In this document: in pieces, positions 26,461 to 36,246 of the stretch
Numbering within the stretch: the stretch's first letter is position 1
How the letters are laid out: each line of letters starts with the position of its first letter
DNA from: Listeria cossartiae subsp. cossartiae
GTDB lineage: Bacteria > Bacillota > Bacilli > Lactobacillales > Listeriaceae
Direction: 5' to 3'
Assembly: GCF_014224155.1 (NCBI RefSeq)
Contig: NZ_JAASUI010000001.1
Span: 744,001 to 808,000 of the forward strand
Length of the DNA stretch: 64,000 nt
Program-made: the position numbers and the translations under genes
The notes under the pieces: model-generated
What the model saw: only the letters and a program-made list of their open reading frames with translations
What the model was told of the DNA's origin: nothing
Database searches by the model: none

Positions 26461-27156
26461 ATGTTAGAAGTAATCGTTCAAAATCCAAGAGATGCCTACT
26501 TAGCTGAAAAATACGGCGCGAATAGAATGGAAGTAGTTTCGGCAATAAGTGAAGGTGGCCTGACGCCAAGTTATGGTGCGATTAAAGAAATCGTACGTGC
26601 TTCTAAGTTACCAGCAATGATGATGATTCGCCCACATAGTTTTTCGTTTGTTTATGATGAGCCGGCGAGAATCGTAATGGAACGAGATATCGAGCTTGCA
26701 AAAGAAGTTGGCGTAGCGGGAATTGTTTACGGTGGCATTACAGCAGACGGCGAAATCGATCAAGCCCTACTCGAAAAAGTGATTGAATGGAAAGGCGATT
26801 TAGACCTTACTTTCCACCGAGCACTGGAAGCAACCAAAGATATCGAAGCGAGTTACCAAGTTTTGCGTACATATGGAAAAGACATTAACCAATTACTCAC
26901 TTCTGGCGGTACAGATAGCGCACTAGATTCCCTGCCGCGCCTAAAACGCTGGATCCAGGATAGTCAAGAAAACCCCGATTCATTCCAAATTTTAGTTGGA
27001 AGTGGCGTCAAACCCGAAAACATCGCGACCTTCCAAGCGACATTAAATCATACTGACTATCATGTAGGAAGTGCCGCAAGAGAAGCCAGTGATTTTTCCA
27101 AAGACATTTTAAAAGAAAAAATCGCTACATTACAACAACAAATAAACAATCACTGA
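26461..27156 (+). CDS. cutC: CutC-family TIM-barrel protein
   Basis: This 231-residue cytoplasmic TIM-barrel protein begins 'MLEVIVQNPRDAYLAEKYGANRME' and contains 'GGLTPSYG', 'MMIRPH', 'LTFHRALEA' and 'LLTSGG', which are hallmarks of CutC. The family was named for copper tolerance in E. coli, but a direct role in copper has been questioned, and the enzyme activity is unknown. Conserved Arg/His residues at the barrel mouth are kept. AAAGGAGCGG precedes the ATG. No terminator is apparent before cvfB, 80 bp on, though a TATAAT at 27194 suggests cvfB has its own promoter. Confidence 0.88.
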   Translation: MLEVIVQNPRDAYLAEKYGANRMEVVSAISEGGLTPSYGAIKEIVRASKLPAMMMIRPHSFSFVYDEPARIVMERDIELAKEVGVAGIVYGGITADGEIDQALLEKVIEWKGDLDLTFHRALEATKDIEASYQVLRTYGKDINQLLTSGGTDSALDSLPRLKRWIQDSQENPDSFQILVGSGVKPENIATFQATLNHTDYHVGSAAREASDFSKDILKEKIATLQQQINNH

Positions 27157-27236
27157 TTCTACGTAGCAGGTAGCCTTCCAAGCTTAGATACGCTATAATG
27201 AAACAAGACTATTCTTAATGAAAAGGTGGAAAAAAA

Positions 27237-28109
27237 GTGAATAACTATATTGGCAAAAGCCAAGTAATGACCGTAAAAGAAATCAAAGATACAGGTTGGC
27301 TTCTTGAAAAAGAAGACGTAACTGTTTTTTTATCTAAATCAAATACACATGAAACGGAACTTGCTGTTGGTGCAGAAGTAACCGTATTTATTTTTGTGGA
27401 CTATGACCGCGAAATCGCAGCAACAACCATTATTCCAAAAATTCAAGTAGGACATTATGGCTGGGGCACGGTAACAGAAGTGCGCAAACATCTAGGCGTT
27501 TTTGTCGATATCGGCATTGAAAAAGACGTCGTTGTATCACTGGACGACCTGCCAGCATTACTGCACTTATGGCCTAAAAAAGAAGACCGCGTGATGATTG
27601 CACTGCGCGTAGATGAAGAAAATCGCGTTTGGGGTGTTCTAGCAGAAGAAGAACAATTCCGCGCCATTGCCGTTCGAGCAGAACAAGATTTATTTAACCA
27701 AAACATCGAAGGCACGATTTATCGTTTATTAAAAATAGGTTCATTTGTATTTACAGATGATTTCCATATTGGCTTTATTCATGAAAGCGAACGTACTTCC
27801 GAACCACGAATGGGTGAACGCGTAAAAGCACGTGTTATCGCCGTAAAACCAGATGGCTCGCTAAACTTATCGCTTCGTGGTAGATCACATGAAGTATTAA
27901 ATGATGATGCGGAAATGATTTTAACGTATTTACGAAGTGTCGGTGGGGAAATGCCATTTGGCGATAAATCCGATCCAGATGCTATCCGTGCAAAATTTGG
28001 TATAAGCAAAGCGCAATTCAAGCGCGCACTTGGCACCCTATTAAAAGCGCGACGCATTACACAAGAAGACGGTGTAACGACGAAAATCACCGAAGAAACA
28101 TCCGACTAA
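27237..28109 (+). CDS. cvfB: S1-domain RNA-binding regulator CvfB (YitL family)
   Basis: This 290-residue protein has several S1/OB-fold domains in its first 220 residues ('GHYGWGTVTEVRKHLGVFVDIG' and 'GERVKARVIAVKPDGSLNLSLRG', partly quoted, are S1 signatures) and a C-terminal winged helix ('IRAKFGISKAQFKRALGTLLKAR'). This is the CvfB architecture, first described as a virulence factor regulator in S. aureus and shown to bind RNA. The start is GTG at 27237 with AAAAGGTGG. A -10 TATAAT at 27194-27199 is likely its promoter, although the -35 is poor. Confidence 0.88.
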   Translation: MNNYIGKSQVMTVKEIKDTGWLLEKEDVTVFLSKSNTHETELAVGAEVTVFIFVDYDREIAATTIIPKIQVGHYGWGTVTEVRKHLGVFVDIGIEKDVVVSLDDLPALLHLWPKKEDRVMIALRVDEENRVWGVLAEEEQFRAIAVRAEQDLFNQNIEGTIYRLLKIGSFVFTDDFHIGFIHESERTSEPRMGERVKARVIAVKPDGSLNLSLRGRSHEVLNDDAEMILTYLRSVGGEMPFGDKSDPDAIRAKFGISKAQFKRALGTLLKARRITQEDGVTTKITEETSD

Positions 28110-28139
28110 AGTAGTAGGGCATGTTCCAACTAGCGCGGT

Positions 28140-28169
28140 TTGTTTCCTTTAGCAAATCATCGCTATAAT
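28140..28169 (+). promoter_or_regulatory. probable lia operon promoter
   Basis: TTGTTT (28140-28145), 18 bp and TATAAT (28164-28169) lie 75 bp before liaF. I could not identify a clear LiaR palindrome. Confidence 0.5.
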
Positions 28170-28244
28170 AAACACAGCATGTACAAAGTAGCAAAAATCG
28201 AGAAATAACTTTGTCAAAAGATGAACGCAAGGAGGTGTGTCAGC

Positions 28245-28958
28245 TTGAAAAAAATGGAAAGCTCGGTTGTTTTTGTATTTTTAATTGCGATTATTGTTGG
28301 TGTAGGACTAGAAATGTTATTCCAGTGGGAGCTACTTATTTTGTTTGCACTCGGGATATTTTTCATCTTTACTTCAAGAAAGGCAAGCGCAACGAAGAAA
28401 AGTGCGAGAAACTCATTATTTATTGGTATCGTATTTATCATTATCGCCGTGTTACTTACAACCACTTTTAAAGTAGGACTTGTTGTTGCGGGGATTTATG
28501 CGATCATTCACTATATTAGTCGAAAGCGGGCACCTCAATTATTAATGCTTAAAACGAGAGAACCGGACAGCAAGATTGACCGCACAGATAAATTTATTCG
28601 CAATCAATGGTTCGGTAACCAGCGTATACTTGATGTCGTATATGAATGGGATGATATCAATATTCAAACGGGAATTGGTGACACGATTCTCGATTTAGGA
28701 AATACAGTTCTTCCAACTGGTGAAAGTGTTATTATGATTCGTAGTGTGTCCGGCAAAATTCGGATTCTCGTTCCATTTGATATTGGGATTTGCATCGAAC
28801 ACTCCGCAATTTTTGGAAATATTCAATATGATAAAGAAAGCACCTCTATTCAAAATAATAGCATCAAGGTCTACTCAGATAATTACGAAAGTTCTGCGCG
28901 AAAAGTGAAAATCATGACTTCTGTAATCTTTGGAGATTTAGAGGTGATTAGGCTATGA
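28245..28958 (+). CDS. liaF: LiaF, membrane inhibitor of the LiaSR two-component system
   Basis: This 237-residue protein has an N-terminal set of about four transmembrane helices and a C-terminal soluble beta domain (DUF2154-like: 'IQTGIGDTILDLGNTVLPTGE' and 'SVIFGDLEV', partly quoted). LiaF keeps the kinase LiaS inactive until lipid-II-interacting antibiotics or other envelope stress are sensed. I chose TTG 28245 since AAGGAGG lies nine bases upstream, while the ATG at 28221 precedes that site; the ATG at 28254 is also possible. It overlaps liaS by four bases. Confidence 0.88.
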   Translation: MKKMESSVVFVFLIAIIVGVGLEMLFQWELLILFALGIFFIFTSRKASATKKSARNSLFIGIVFIIIAVLLTTTFKVGLVVAGIYAIIHYISRKRAPQLLMLKTREPDSKIDRTDKFIRNQWFGNQRILDVVYEWDDINIQTGIGDTILDLGNTVLPTGESVIMIRSVSGKIRILVPFDIGICIEHSAIFGNIQYDKESTSIQNNSIKVYSDNYESSARKVKIMTSVIFGDLEVIRL

Positions 28959-30013
28959 GCTTTTCGAAACTAATGATGGTTGTTTGCTCCGGATTATTAC
29001 TCGTTGCAACAGCTATCGGTACAGTCGGATACTATTTTTTTAGTGAAGGCTCTTGGTATAAAATCTTAATTGAACAAAAAATCTTTTACATTCCCTTTGT
29101 CGTCTTTGTTCCGCTGACAGCCATTTCGGTTGGGTTAATTATTGGCGGTTTGCTTGGCTATTTCGTGAAGCAAAAGTTTGAATCAATTGACTTCTCGATT
29201 CGGCTGCTCGGACAAGGCGATTTGGAGAAAAAGATTACGAGCGAAGAAGACGAAAACTTTTTAGAAGTACAGCAAGTATACAAGCAAATCGACCGCTTAC
29301 GTGATAAAATGAAAGCACAAACAATTTTGACACAAAAACTTGCAAGCGATCGCGCGGAATCAACGGGCCAAACAAAAGAAGCTATTTTGTCAGAGGAACG
29401 GCACCGGATTGCTCGGGAATTACACGATTCAGTGAGCCAGCAGCTTTTTGCAGCAATGATGCTTTTATCAGCATTGAATGAACAAAGCGAAAAAAGCGCC
29501 ACTCCAGCCATGCAAAAACAATTAAAAATGGTGGAATCGATCGTCAATGAATCCCAATCTGAGATGCGCGCACTTTTACTTCATTTACGTCCAACACAAC
29601 TAGAAGGTAAATCGCTTAAAACTGGTATTGAACAATTATTAAAAGAATTAACGACCAAATTGCCTATCGAAGTCGAATGGCAAATTGAAGATATTAATTT
29701 GCAAAAAGGCATTGAAGATCATTTATTCCGTATCGTTCAAGAGCTACTATCCAATACTTTGCGCCATTCCAAAGCAAAATTATTAGAAGTACGTTTAGTC
29801 ACAATGGACAATTTAGCTGTCATGAAAGTTGTCGATGATGGCGTTGGCTTTGATATGGATAATGTTCGCCAAGGCTCTTATGGCTTACAAAATATGCGAG
29901 AACGCGTTGCCGAATTTGGCGGCACCATCAAAATAATTAGTTTCCCAGGAAGAGGAACTAGTGTAGAAATAAAAATCCCACTTGTTGCGAAAAAGGACGT
30001 GGAAAGCGAATGA
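28955..30013 (+). CDS. liaS: LiaS, envelope-stress sensor histidine kinase
   Basis: This 352-residue kinase has two transmembrane helices with a very short extracellular loop, a HAMP-like linker and a HisKA_3 domain. His157 in '[14 protein letters not shown]' is the phosphoacceptor. An HATPase_c domain follows, with 'SNTLRHSKA', 'DDGVGFD' and '[10 protein letters not shown]'. Intramembrane-sensing kinases of this type respond to cell-wall antibiotics through a partner, here LiaF. ATGA overlaps with liaF and with liaR give tight coupling. Confidence 0.92.
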   Translation: MSFSKLMMVVCSGLLLVATAIGTVGYYFFSEGSWYKILIEQKIFYIPFVVFVPLTAISVGLIIGGLLGYFVKQKFESIDFSIRLLGQGDLEKKITSEEDENFLEVQQVYKQIDRLRDKMKAQTILTQKLASDRAESTGQTKEAILSEERHRIARELHDSVSQQLFAAMMLLSALNEQSEKSATPAMQKQLKMVESIVNESQSEMRALLLHLRPTQLEGKSLKTGIEQLLKELTTKLPIEVEWQIEDINLQKGIEDHLFRIVQELLSNTLRHSKAKLLEVRLVTMDNLAVMKVVDDGVGFDMDNVRQGSYGLQNMRERVAEFGGTIKIISFPGRGTSVEIKIPLVAKKDVESE

Positions 30014-30648
30014 TAAAAGTATTACTTGTAGATGATCATGAAATGGTACGTATCGGTGTTTCAGCTTATCTTTCTGTGCAAGATGACATGGAAGTTGTTG
30101 GTGAGGCAGAAAACGGACGTGAAGGCGCTGATATGGCTTTAGAATTACGCCCAGATATCATTTTAATGGATTTAGTTATGGACGAAATGGACGGCATCGA
30201 AGCCACAAAAGAAATTATGCAAAACTGGAAAGAAGCAAAAATCATCATCGTCACAAGCTTTATTGATGACGAAAAAGTATACCCAGCATTAGAAGCCGGG
30301 GCAAGCAGTTATATGCTAAAAACATCGACAGCAAGCGAAATTGCAGATGCGATTCGTGCTACATACGGCGGAGACTCTGTCCTTGAACCAGAAGTAACGG
30401 GCAAAATGATGCAAAGACTAACCGCTAAACCAGAAAAAAACTTACATGATGATTTAACAAATCGTGAAAATGAAATCTTGCTTTTAATTGCGGAAGGTAA
30501 GTCTAACCAAGAAATCGCCGATGAACTTTTCATCACGTTAAAAACGGTTAAAACGCATGTAAGTAATATTTTATCGAAATTAGATGTACAAGATCGTACG
30601 CAAGCGGCAATCTATGCATTTAAACATGACTTAGTAGAAAAAAAGTAG
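30010..30648 (+). CDS. liaR: LiaR response regulator
   Basis: This 212-residue NarL/FixJ-type regulator has a receiver domain with acidic pocket 'VDDH' and phosphorylation site Asp54 ('IILMDLVMD'). A LuxR-type helix-turn-helix follows ('[37 protein letters not shown]', partly quoted). It activates envelope-stress genes after phosphorylation by LiaS. The next gene, ktrC, begins only 18 bases later with no terminator, which implies a four-gene liaFSR-ktrC transcript. Confidence 0.93.
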   Translation: MIKVLLVDDHEMVRIGVSAYLSVQDDMEVVGEAENGREGADMALELRPDIILMDLVMDEMDGIEATKEIMQNWKEAKIIIVTSFIDDEKVYPALEAGASSYMLKTSTASEIADAIRATYGGDSVLEPEVTGKMMQRLTAKPEKNLHDDLTNRENEILLLIAEGKSNQEIADELFITLKTVKTHVSNILSKLDVQDRTQAAIYAFKHDLVEKK

Positions 30649-30666
30649 CCAGGAGGTAACGCACAC

Positions 30667-31326
30667 ATGAAAGAAGGATTTGCAGTCATCGGTCTTGGGC
30701 GATTTGGTGGAAGTATTTGTCGTTCATTAGTCGAGCAAGGAATGGAAGTACTTGCGATTGATTCAGATGAAGAACGCGTAAATGAATATATGTCGATTGC
30801 GACCCATGCAGTTATCGCCAATTCCACAGATGAAAATGCGCTTCGTCAATTAGGTATTCGTAACTTTGAACACGTAATCGTTGCCATTGGGGAAGATATT
30901 CAGTCGAGTATCTTAACGACACTGATTTTAAAAGAAATGGGCGTAAAATACGTTACGGCAAAAGCAACAAATGACAAGCACGCCAAATTGCTTGATAAAA
31001 TTGGAGCTGACCGCGTTGTCCATCCTGAGCGGGACATGGGACGCCGAATTGCCCATTATATCGTATCGAAAAATATGCTTGATTATCTGGAACTTTCGGA
31101 TGAATATAGCCTTGTCGAGATTTCGGTATCTGATCCGCGCTTCCTAGGAAAAAGCCTGGTGGATCTGGATTTCCGTAACTCTTTTGGTGTGAATATTGTC
31201 GGCATTAAAAAAGATAAACAAATGATCATTACTCCCGAAGCAAATGATGTTCTCCACGAAGGTGATATCCTCATTGTGATCGGTTCAGATGATGATATCG
31301 AACGCTTACAAGAAAAAATTCAATAA
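30667..31326 (+). CDS. ktrC: KtrC, RCK regulatory subunit of K+ uptake
   Basis: This 219-residue soluble gating ring subunit has an RCK_N Rossmann domain with 'FAVIGLGRFGGSICRSL' and acidic 'LAIDSD', which binds ATP/ADP or NAD(H). An RCK_C domain follows ('LVEISVSDPRFLGKSLVDLDF'), which in Listeria and S. aureus binds c-di-AMP and closes the channel. It would assemble under the KtrB-type pore encoded at 2260-3675. AGGAGG precedes the ATG. Its placement at the end of the lia operon hints at control by envelope stress. A terminator follows. Confidence 0.93.
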   Translation: MKEGFAVIGLGRFGGSICRSLVEQGMEVLAIDSDEERVNEYMSIATHAVIANSTDENALRQLGIRNFEHVIVAIGEDIQSSILTTLILKEMGVKYVTAKATNDKHAKLLDKIGADRVVHPERDMGRRIAHYIVSKNMLDYLELSDEYSLVEISVSDPRFLGKSLVDLDFRNSFGVNIVGIKKDKQMIITPEANDVLHEGDILIVIGSDDDIERLQEKIQ

Positions 31327-31329
31327 AAA

Positions 31330-31390
31330 TAAAACCTATGCATGAATAAAAGATATGTAGCCATGTCGATTATATGCTTAGGTTTTTTAC
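31330..31390 (+). terminator. liaFSR-ktrC terminator
   Basis: AAAACCTATGCAT pairs with ATGCTTAGGTTTT across a ~30-base branch, followed by T residues. Confidence 0.75.
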
Positions 31391-31478
31391 TTGTTTACGC
31401 TTTACTGCTTGCTATCTAGCCAGTTATTTTCTATGATAGTTACATAGCTTTACTTAAAGGGACAGGGGGAGAGAACAG

Positions 31479-32399
31479 ATGAAGAAATTTTTGCTTGATA
31501 AAATCGGCGCTCGCGGACTTATTCAAATGTTGCAAGCATTTATTTACGCGAGTATTTGTGTGGTCGTCCATACAGTTATTTTCCCTGATTTAGCCGGAGT
31601 ATTACCTATAGTAGTACTAATAGGGATTATTTCTATGCAACCTACATATGGAATTACTAGAAAAGTTATTCCCCAAATTGCACTAGCATTCACGTTAGCA
31701 TGTTTATTTGTCATTATAAGTACTTATTTTTTCCCGATTAATGTGTATATTTATTATATTGTGATGATTGTTGTTATTTTAGCGGTGAACTTTATGATGC
31801 CGCAGAAATACATGGTGATGACGCTCGCAATTGGGACCGCGCTTTATTTCCTTGGAACGGACGATTTGCCTATGCCACTATATGTGATGGTCATTGTGGC
31901 GCTAATAGATGTGTTTGTGTTCTTTTTACTCGTTCAACTAGTCGTAAAATATGTCCATTTGCCGCTAGAAAAGACTGTTCAAACCATCATGAAGCAATTA
32001 GTAGGGCTTTTTGATAAGGAAATTAAAAGTGTATTCAAAAATAATGGCAAATTTATAACAAAACCGCTATATAGCATTTTTGTTCAATCGCAAATGTTTA
32101 TTAAAGAATATAGCACAAGTAAAAAAGCGAATCCGCGTCATGTGGAACTGTATCAATCGTTACTACCGAATTATTTGCAACTATTTTTCCATATGCAAAC
32201 GATGGAAGATATTGGCAGAGCTGGATTGTCAGAAGAAGCGAAACAGGCGCTTGCCAAGATTAATGTAGAAGTTTCTGATGAAATTAATGCAAAAGAAGTC
32301 GACCCAGTAGCCTCATTTCACGTGAAAAAATTTGTTGAGAACTTTCTAGCGGTGAAGGTTGGAATGGCTGAATTAGCTGAAGGGGGCGAGAAGAAATGA
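31479..32399 (+). CDS. FUSC-like membrane protein, first of pair
   Basis: This 306-residue protein has about six N-terminal transmembrane helices followed by a soluble, largely helical C-terminal half. The organisation ('GVLPIVVLIGIISMQPTYG' in helices, then a cytoplasmic domain) resembles the aromatic-acid exporter/FUSC family. The substrate is unknown. AGGGGGAG precedes the ATG. It overlaps the next gene by four bases (ATGA), and the two proteins look like distant paralogues that may form a heteromeric complex. Confidence 0.65.
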   Translation: MKKFLLDKIGARGLIQMLQAFIYASICVVVHTVIFPDLAGVLPIVVLIGIISMQPTYGITRKVIPQIALAFTLACLFVIISTYFFPINVYIYYIVMIVVILAVNFMMPQKYMVMTLAIGTALYFLGTDDLPMPLYVMVIVALIDVFVFFLLVQLVVKYVHLPLEKTVQTIMKQLVGLFDKEIKSVFKNNGKFITKPLYSIFVQSQMFIKEYSTSKKANPRHVELYQSLLPNYLQLFFHMQTMEDIGRAGLSEEAKQALAKINVEVSDEINAKEVDPVASFHVKKFVENFLAVKVGMAELAEGGEKK

Positions 32400-33247
32400 A
32401 AAAGATTTCTATGAGAGAACGTTTCGCTCTTGATCCTCGGGTGGCTAAAGTATTAATTAGTATTACGATTGCGGTGATACTTTTCCCGATTATGGGGGAT
32501 TGGATTGTTTACCCAACTTATGTATTTAATGCCATTTATATTACGGCTCAAATGAGTAAAGGGGAGACGTATAAATCAAGCATCGAGCGGATTATCGGAA
32601 CAATTGTCGGAGGATTACTTGCCGCATTTGTCTATTTGCTCGTGCCAAATCACCACTATATTATGATTCCAATTGGCGCAGCGCTCGCGGTCATGTTAAG
32701 TTATCTATTCACAAAAAAATTCACGATGGTTATTGTCGTTATCACGGTAATGGTTCTTGTCGGAAAAGGGGACGGGGAACCCATTGTGTTTTTAAGAGAT
32801 AGACTTTTTGATACGATGATTGGTTTAGCTATCGGGTTCCTTGTGTATGCGCTGTATCCGCGAAAGAAAAACAAAAAATTGAATCAAGTGTTTATTTCTC
32901 AAGAAAAAGAAGTGTTAGAGCGAATAAAAGCAATCGACATCAATACAGAAGACGCCAAAGAGCTAGCTCCGAAAATAAAAGCGTTATGGAAGCAACTGAT
33001 AGATTTAAGAAAAACACGCGAGCAAATTGTGACAGACAGCAGTTTTGTTCCGAGTTTAACATCTGATGAACCGATGCTCCATTTTACACGATTAGTCGAG
33101 CAGGCAATTAATAATATTGAAATTTTGTACCATGTGACGTTGGAAAAAGAGGAAGAACCGGATTATGAAGTTGTGTTTTCCTATCACCAACAAGCTTGTG
33201 CTAAAGTCATTACCGAGATGGATGCACTGATTAACAAACATAAATAA
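32396..33247 (+). CDS. FUSC/aromatic acid exporter family protein, second of pair
   Basis: This 283-residue protein has an N-terminal 'RVAKVLISITIAVILFPIMG' helix and the family-typical 'GETYKSSIERIIGTIVGGLLAAFVYLL', partly quoted. Further helices to about residue 155 are followed by a soluble helical domain. This matches the ArAE/FUSC family more clearly than its upstream partner. Relatives export aromatic acids or unknown organic anions; in Gram-positives the function is open. It is translationally coupled to the preceding gene and ends at a bidirectional terminator. Confidence 0.72.
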   Translation: MKKISMRERFALDPRVAKVLISITIAVILFPIMGDWIVYPTYVFNAIYITAQMSKGETYKSSIERIIGTIVGGLLAAFVYLLVPNHHYIMIPIGAALAVMLSYLFTKKFTMVIVVITVMVLVGKGDGEPIVFLRDRLFDTMIGLAIGFLVYALYPRKKNKKLNQVFISQEKEVLERIKAIDINTEDAKELAPKIKALWKQLIDLRKTREQIVTDSSFVPSLTSDEPMLHFTRLVEQAINNIEILYHVTLEKEEEPDYEVVFSYHQQACAKVITEMDALINKHK

Positions 33248-33291
33248 AAAGATGACTGAGGCTTTGATTAGCTTCAGTCATCTTTATTTTT
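33247..33291. terminator. bidirectional terminator
   Basis: AAAAGATGACTGA(G)GC pairs with GC(T)TCAGTCATCTTT, with A/T runs on both sides, between convergent genes. Confidence 0.85.
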
Positions 33292-34255
33292 ATTCGGTAA
33301 TATCTAAGCTCTTTTTAAACATGGAAATCACGCGTTCTAAGTCTGTTTGTTCAGGTGCAAAGTAATACAAGTTAAACCCGTAAGACTCGCTATAAATCAT
33401 TTCCCCTTCACCTTTAAGTTCTTGGGAATCTACATTTTTTAGTACAGAAGAATAATTGGTTGCCATCGTAGTAATATCAGTCAGTGTCATATTTGTTTGG
33501 AAATTATCACCAACAGCTTTCATGATGCTTTCAAAATTGGAAACACCAGAGGAGCTTACGACTTTATTCGCAATACCGATAATAACATCACGTTGTCTAT
33601 CTTGGCGACCAAAGTCACCGCGCGGATCTTCATGACGAATACGTACATATTGCAAAGCATCTGTGCCATTCAAGGTAATATCCCCTTTGACAAATTTGCT
33701 ATTTACGACGGTTAAATCGATATCATTAGTAACAGTAATACCACCAACAGCGTCTACAAGGTCCTTAAAGCCCTCCATATTGATTGAAATGAAATAATCT
33801 ACAGGAACTCCTGGCATAAGCTTTTCAACGGCTGAGACGGTTCCTGAGGGGCCGCCTTTAGAGTAGGAAGCATTAATTTTACCAATATCGCCATTTCCAT
33901 AGTCTACTTTTGTATCACGGGGGATACTAACCATCTCTACGGCGTTTTGTTCTTTATTTGCGGTTGCAAGAATAATTGTATCAGCACGACCATTTGTTTC
34001 GCCAGGCCGAGCATCTGAACCCATTAATAATACAGAAAAGGGTTTTTTCTTTTCTAAGTCACTTGCTGTTTTATTGCTTGATTCTAGTGGTACATTTATT
34101 TTTGAAAAGGTATTTTGAACGGTGATGTAGTACTTCGCTGCTAATCCTGTTATTGAGAAAAAGATAATTCCTAAAAGGGTTACACTAGCAATTTTCATAA
34201 CTTTAGTAAAAGTGGACGTTGTTTTTTGCTTCTTTTCAGTCCTAGTTTCTGTCAT
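33290..34255 (-). CDS. LytR-CpsA-Psr (LCP) family protein
   Basis: This 321-residue protein has one N-terminal transmembrane anchor and an extracellular LCP domain. Conserved motifs are 'FSVLLMGSDARPGETNGRADTIILAT' (Asp/Arg residues, partly quoted), 'VSIPRDTKV' and 'LQYVRIRHEDPRGDFGRQDRQRDVI', with the Arg residues that bind the polyprenyl pyrophosphate. LCP enzymes attach teichoic acids or capsule glycans to peptidoglycan. Other LCP paralogues likely exist elsewhere in the genome, so the exact glycan is not inferable. The ATG at 34255 follows GAGGAAAA. Confidence 0.9.
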   Translation of the reverse strand: MTETRTEKKQKTTSTFTKVMKIASVTLLGIIFFSITGLAAKYYITVQNTFSKINVPLESSNKTASDLEKKKPFSVLLMGSDARPGETNGRADTIILATANKEQNAVEMVSIPRDTKVDYGNGDIGKINASYSKGGPSGTVSAVEKLMPGVPVDYFISINMEGFKDLVDAVGGITVTNDIDLTVVNSKFVKGDITLNGTDALQYVRIRHEDPRGDFGRQDRQRDVIIGIANKVVSSSGVSNFESIMKAVGDNFQTNMTLTDITTMATNYSSVLKNVDSQELKGEGEMIYSESYGFNLYYFAPEQTDLERVISMFKKSLDITE

Positions 34256-34362
34256 AAAATTTTCCTCGTCTTTCTATTTTGTTTGTTTAAACATACCATC
34301 GTCTTTGCAAGAAATCAACAAAAAACGATAAATGATGTTGAAACCATTTACCGTCTTTGAAA

Positions 34363-36030
34363 CTATACTTCCATGATTATTGGTAAAATCATTGGACGTC
34401 GTTTTGTTTTCTCATATAAGAAAGGTTGCAACGTATCTGTAATTTCGTTCTTAATTTCAGACCATTGCGTTGTTTTTTGTTCCATTACTTTGTTTAGGTG
34501 ACGTGTTAGGAGGCCTTGAGCTTCTCCGATTAGATTACCGGATTCACGCATATAGATGAAACCGCGTGAGATAATATCAGGTCCTGCCATGACACGAGAA
34601 TTTTTCATATCAATAGATACAACGACGATTACAAGGCCTTCTTCAGAAAGAATGCGACGATCACGAAGGACAATATTACCGATATCGCCAATGCCGCTAC
34701 CATCGATATAGACGCTTGCCGCATGGATTTTACCAGCGACATGGGCTGTTTCACTCGTTAAAGCAAGCACATCACCATTGGCCATAATGAAGCTGTTTTC
34801 TTCTGGAACACCACATTCTTCAGCGGATTCAGCATGGATTTTCTGCATTCTGAATTCCCCGTGAATTGGCATAAAGAATTTAGGTTTCATCAAACGTAGC
34901 ATTAGTTTTTGCTCTTGTTGACCACCGTGACCGGAAGTATGGATATTGTTCACTTTACCGTGAATAACTTCTGCGCCAGCTTGATAAAGTAAATTGATTG
35001 TGCGGTTAACACTCGTTGTATTACCAGGAATTGGAGAAGACGAGAAGACTACCGTATCGCCTGGTTGAATTTGGATTTGACGGTGCGTGCCGTTAGCAAT
35101 TCTTGATAGAGCTGCCATTGGTTCACCTTGACTTCCTGTACAAAGGATCGTCACATTTCCAGCGGGTGTTTTATTCAGTTGATGCACATCAATAAATGTA
35201 TCTTTTGGTGCTTGAATATAACCTAATTGTTTACCGATTTCCATAGCAGATTCCATACTACGACCGAAAACAGCGATTTTACGGCCAGTTTCGATGGAGG
35301 ATTCAACTACTTGTTGTAAACGATAGATGTTGGATGCAAAAGTGGCGAAGATGATTCGACCTTCTACATCGCGGAAAATGTTTTTAATACTTTCGCCAAC
35401 AACGCGCTCACTCATCGTGAAATTTGGCACTTCAGCGTTTGTACTATCAGATAGTAAACAAAGAACGCCTTCTTTACCAATTTCCGCCATTTTTGTCAGG
35501 TTGGCTGGTTCGCCAACTGGTGTGAAATCGAACTTGAAGTCACCTGTATGAACGATGTTACCAGATGGAGTTTTGACAACAATACCATACGTATCAGGGA
35601 TACTATGTGTTGTACGGAAGAAAGAGATGCTAGTTTTTCTGAATTTAAAAACGTCATCTTCTTCATATTCATAAATTTTGGTTTGACGAAGCAAGCCATG
35701 TTCTTCTAATTTGTTACGGATAAGTGCACTCGCAAGTTTTCCAGCGTAAATCGGGATATTAAGATCGCGAAGTAGGTAAGGAACGCCACCGATGTGATCT
35801 TCATGACCATGGGTGATAAAAAGTCCTTTAATCTTATCTTTGTTTTTTACTAAGTAACTGTAGTCAGGAATAACATAATCAATACCAAGAAGTTCGTCTT
35901 CTGGGAATTTGATACCTGCATCAATTAGAATAATTTCGTCTTGAAATTGTACGCCATATGTGTTTTTACCGATTTCGCCTAGTCCACCAAGGGCGAAAAC
36001 AGCTGTCTCATTATTTTTAACAAATTTCAT
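34363..36030 (-). CDS. rnjA: ribonuclease J1
   Basis: This 555-residue metallo-beta-lactamase/beta-CASP RNase has both 5' exonuclease and endonuclease activity and is central to mRNA decay and rRNA maturation in Firmicutes. The zinc motif '[10 protein letters not shown]' lies near residue 75, with 'HTGDFKFD' and later the beta-CASP 'SGHGGQQE' and 'PIHGEFRM'. Length matches RNase J1 rather than J2, and the gene follows rpoY (ykzG) by six bases, exactly as in B. subtilis. Confidence 0.95.
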   Translation of the reverse strand: MKFVKNNETAVFALGGLGEIGKNTYGVQFQDEIILIDAGIKFPEDELLGIDYVIPDYSYLVKNKDKIKGLFITHGHEDHIGGVPYLLRDLNIPIYAGKLASALIRNKLEEHGLLRQTKIYEYEEDDVFKFRKTSISFFRTTHSIPDTYGIVVKTPSGNIVHTGDFKFDFTPVGEPANLTKMAEIGKEGVLCLLSDSTNAEVPNFTMSERVVGESIKNIFRDVEGRIIFATFASNIYRLQQVVESSIETGRKIAVFGRSMESAMEIGKQLGYIQAPKDTFIDVHQLNKTPAGNVTILCTGSQGEPMAALSRIANGTHRQIQIQPGDTVVFSSSPIPGNTTSVNRTINLLYQAGAEVIHGKVNNIHTSGHGGQQEQKLMLRLMKPKFFMPIHGEFRMQKIHAESAEECGVPEENSFIMANGDVLALTSETAHVAGKIHAASVYIDGSGIGDIGNIVLRDRRILSEEGLVIVVVSIDMKNSRVMAGPDIISRGFIYMRESGNLIGEAQGLLTRHLNKVMEQKTTQWSEIKNEITDTLQPFLYEKTKRRPMILPIIMEV

Positions 36031-36036
36031 ATAGGC

Positions 36037-36246
36037 TTATTTTTCCCAGAGCGCGAAGTCTGGGTTTTCCTTTTCATAAGCTAAGTGAGCATCACTAATT
36101 TGTTCAACAAATTCGATGTGGAAAGGCTCATCTTTTAAAAGTTGGCGTACTTTTACTTGGCTTTCCGCTTCTACGTATAGTGATTGTGTTTTTTCGCGTA
36201 CGGGTGTTTCTGTCAGTGTTTCTTGATAAAATACTTTAAAAATCAT
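36037..36246 (-). CDS. rpoY: RNA polymerase epsilon subunit (YkzG)
   Basis: This 69-residue small subunit of Firmicute RNA polymerase starts '[20 protein letters not shown]' and contains 'SLYVEA' and '[23 protein letters not shown]', partly quoted. These are hallmarks of the epsilon/DUF1447 family, whose fold resembles phage Gp2. It associates with core polymerase near the beta' jaw. AAGGAGAG precedes the ATG. It forms an operon with rnjA, linking transcription and RNA decay. Confidence 0.93.
   Translation of the reverse strand: MIFKVFYQETLTETPVREKTQSLYVEAESQVKVRQLLKDEPFHIEFVEQISDAHLAYEKENPDFALWEK

Noticed and set aside
29158..29547. 129-codon open frame antisense to liaS
   Set aside because: It is Ser/Cys-rich without any domain, and opposite the conserved kinase domain.
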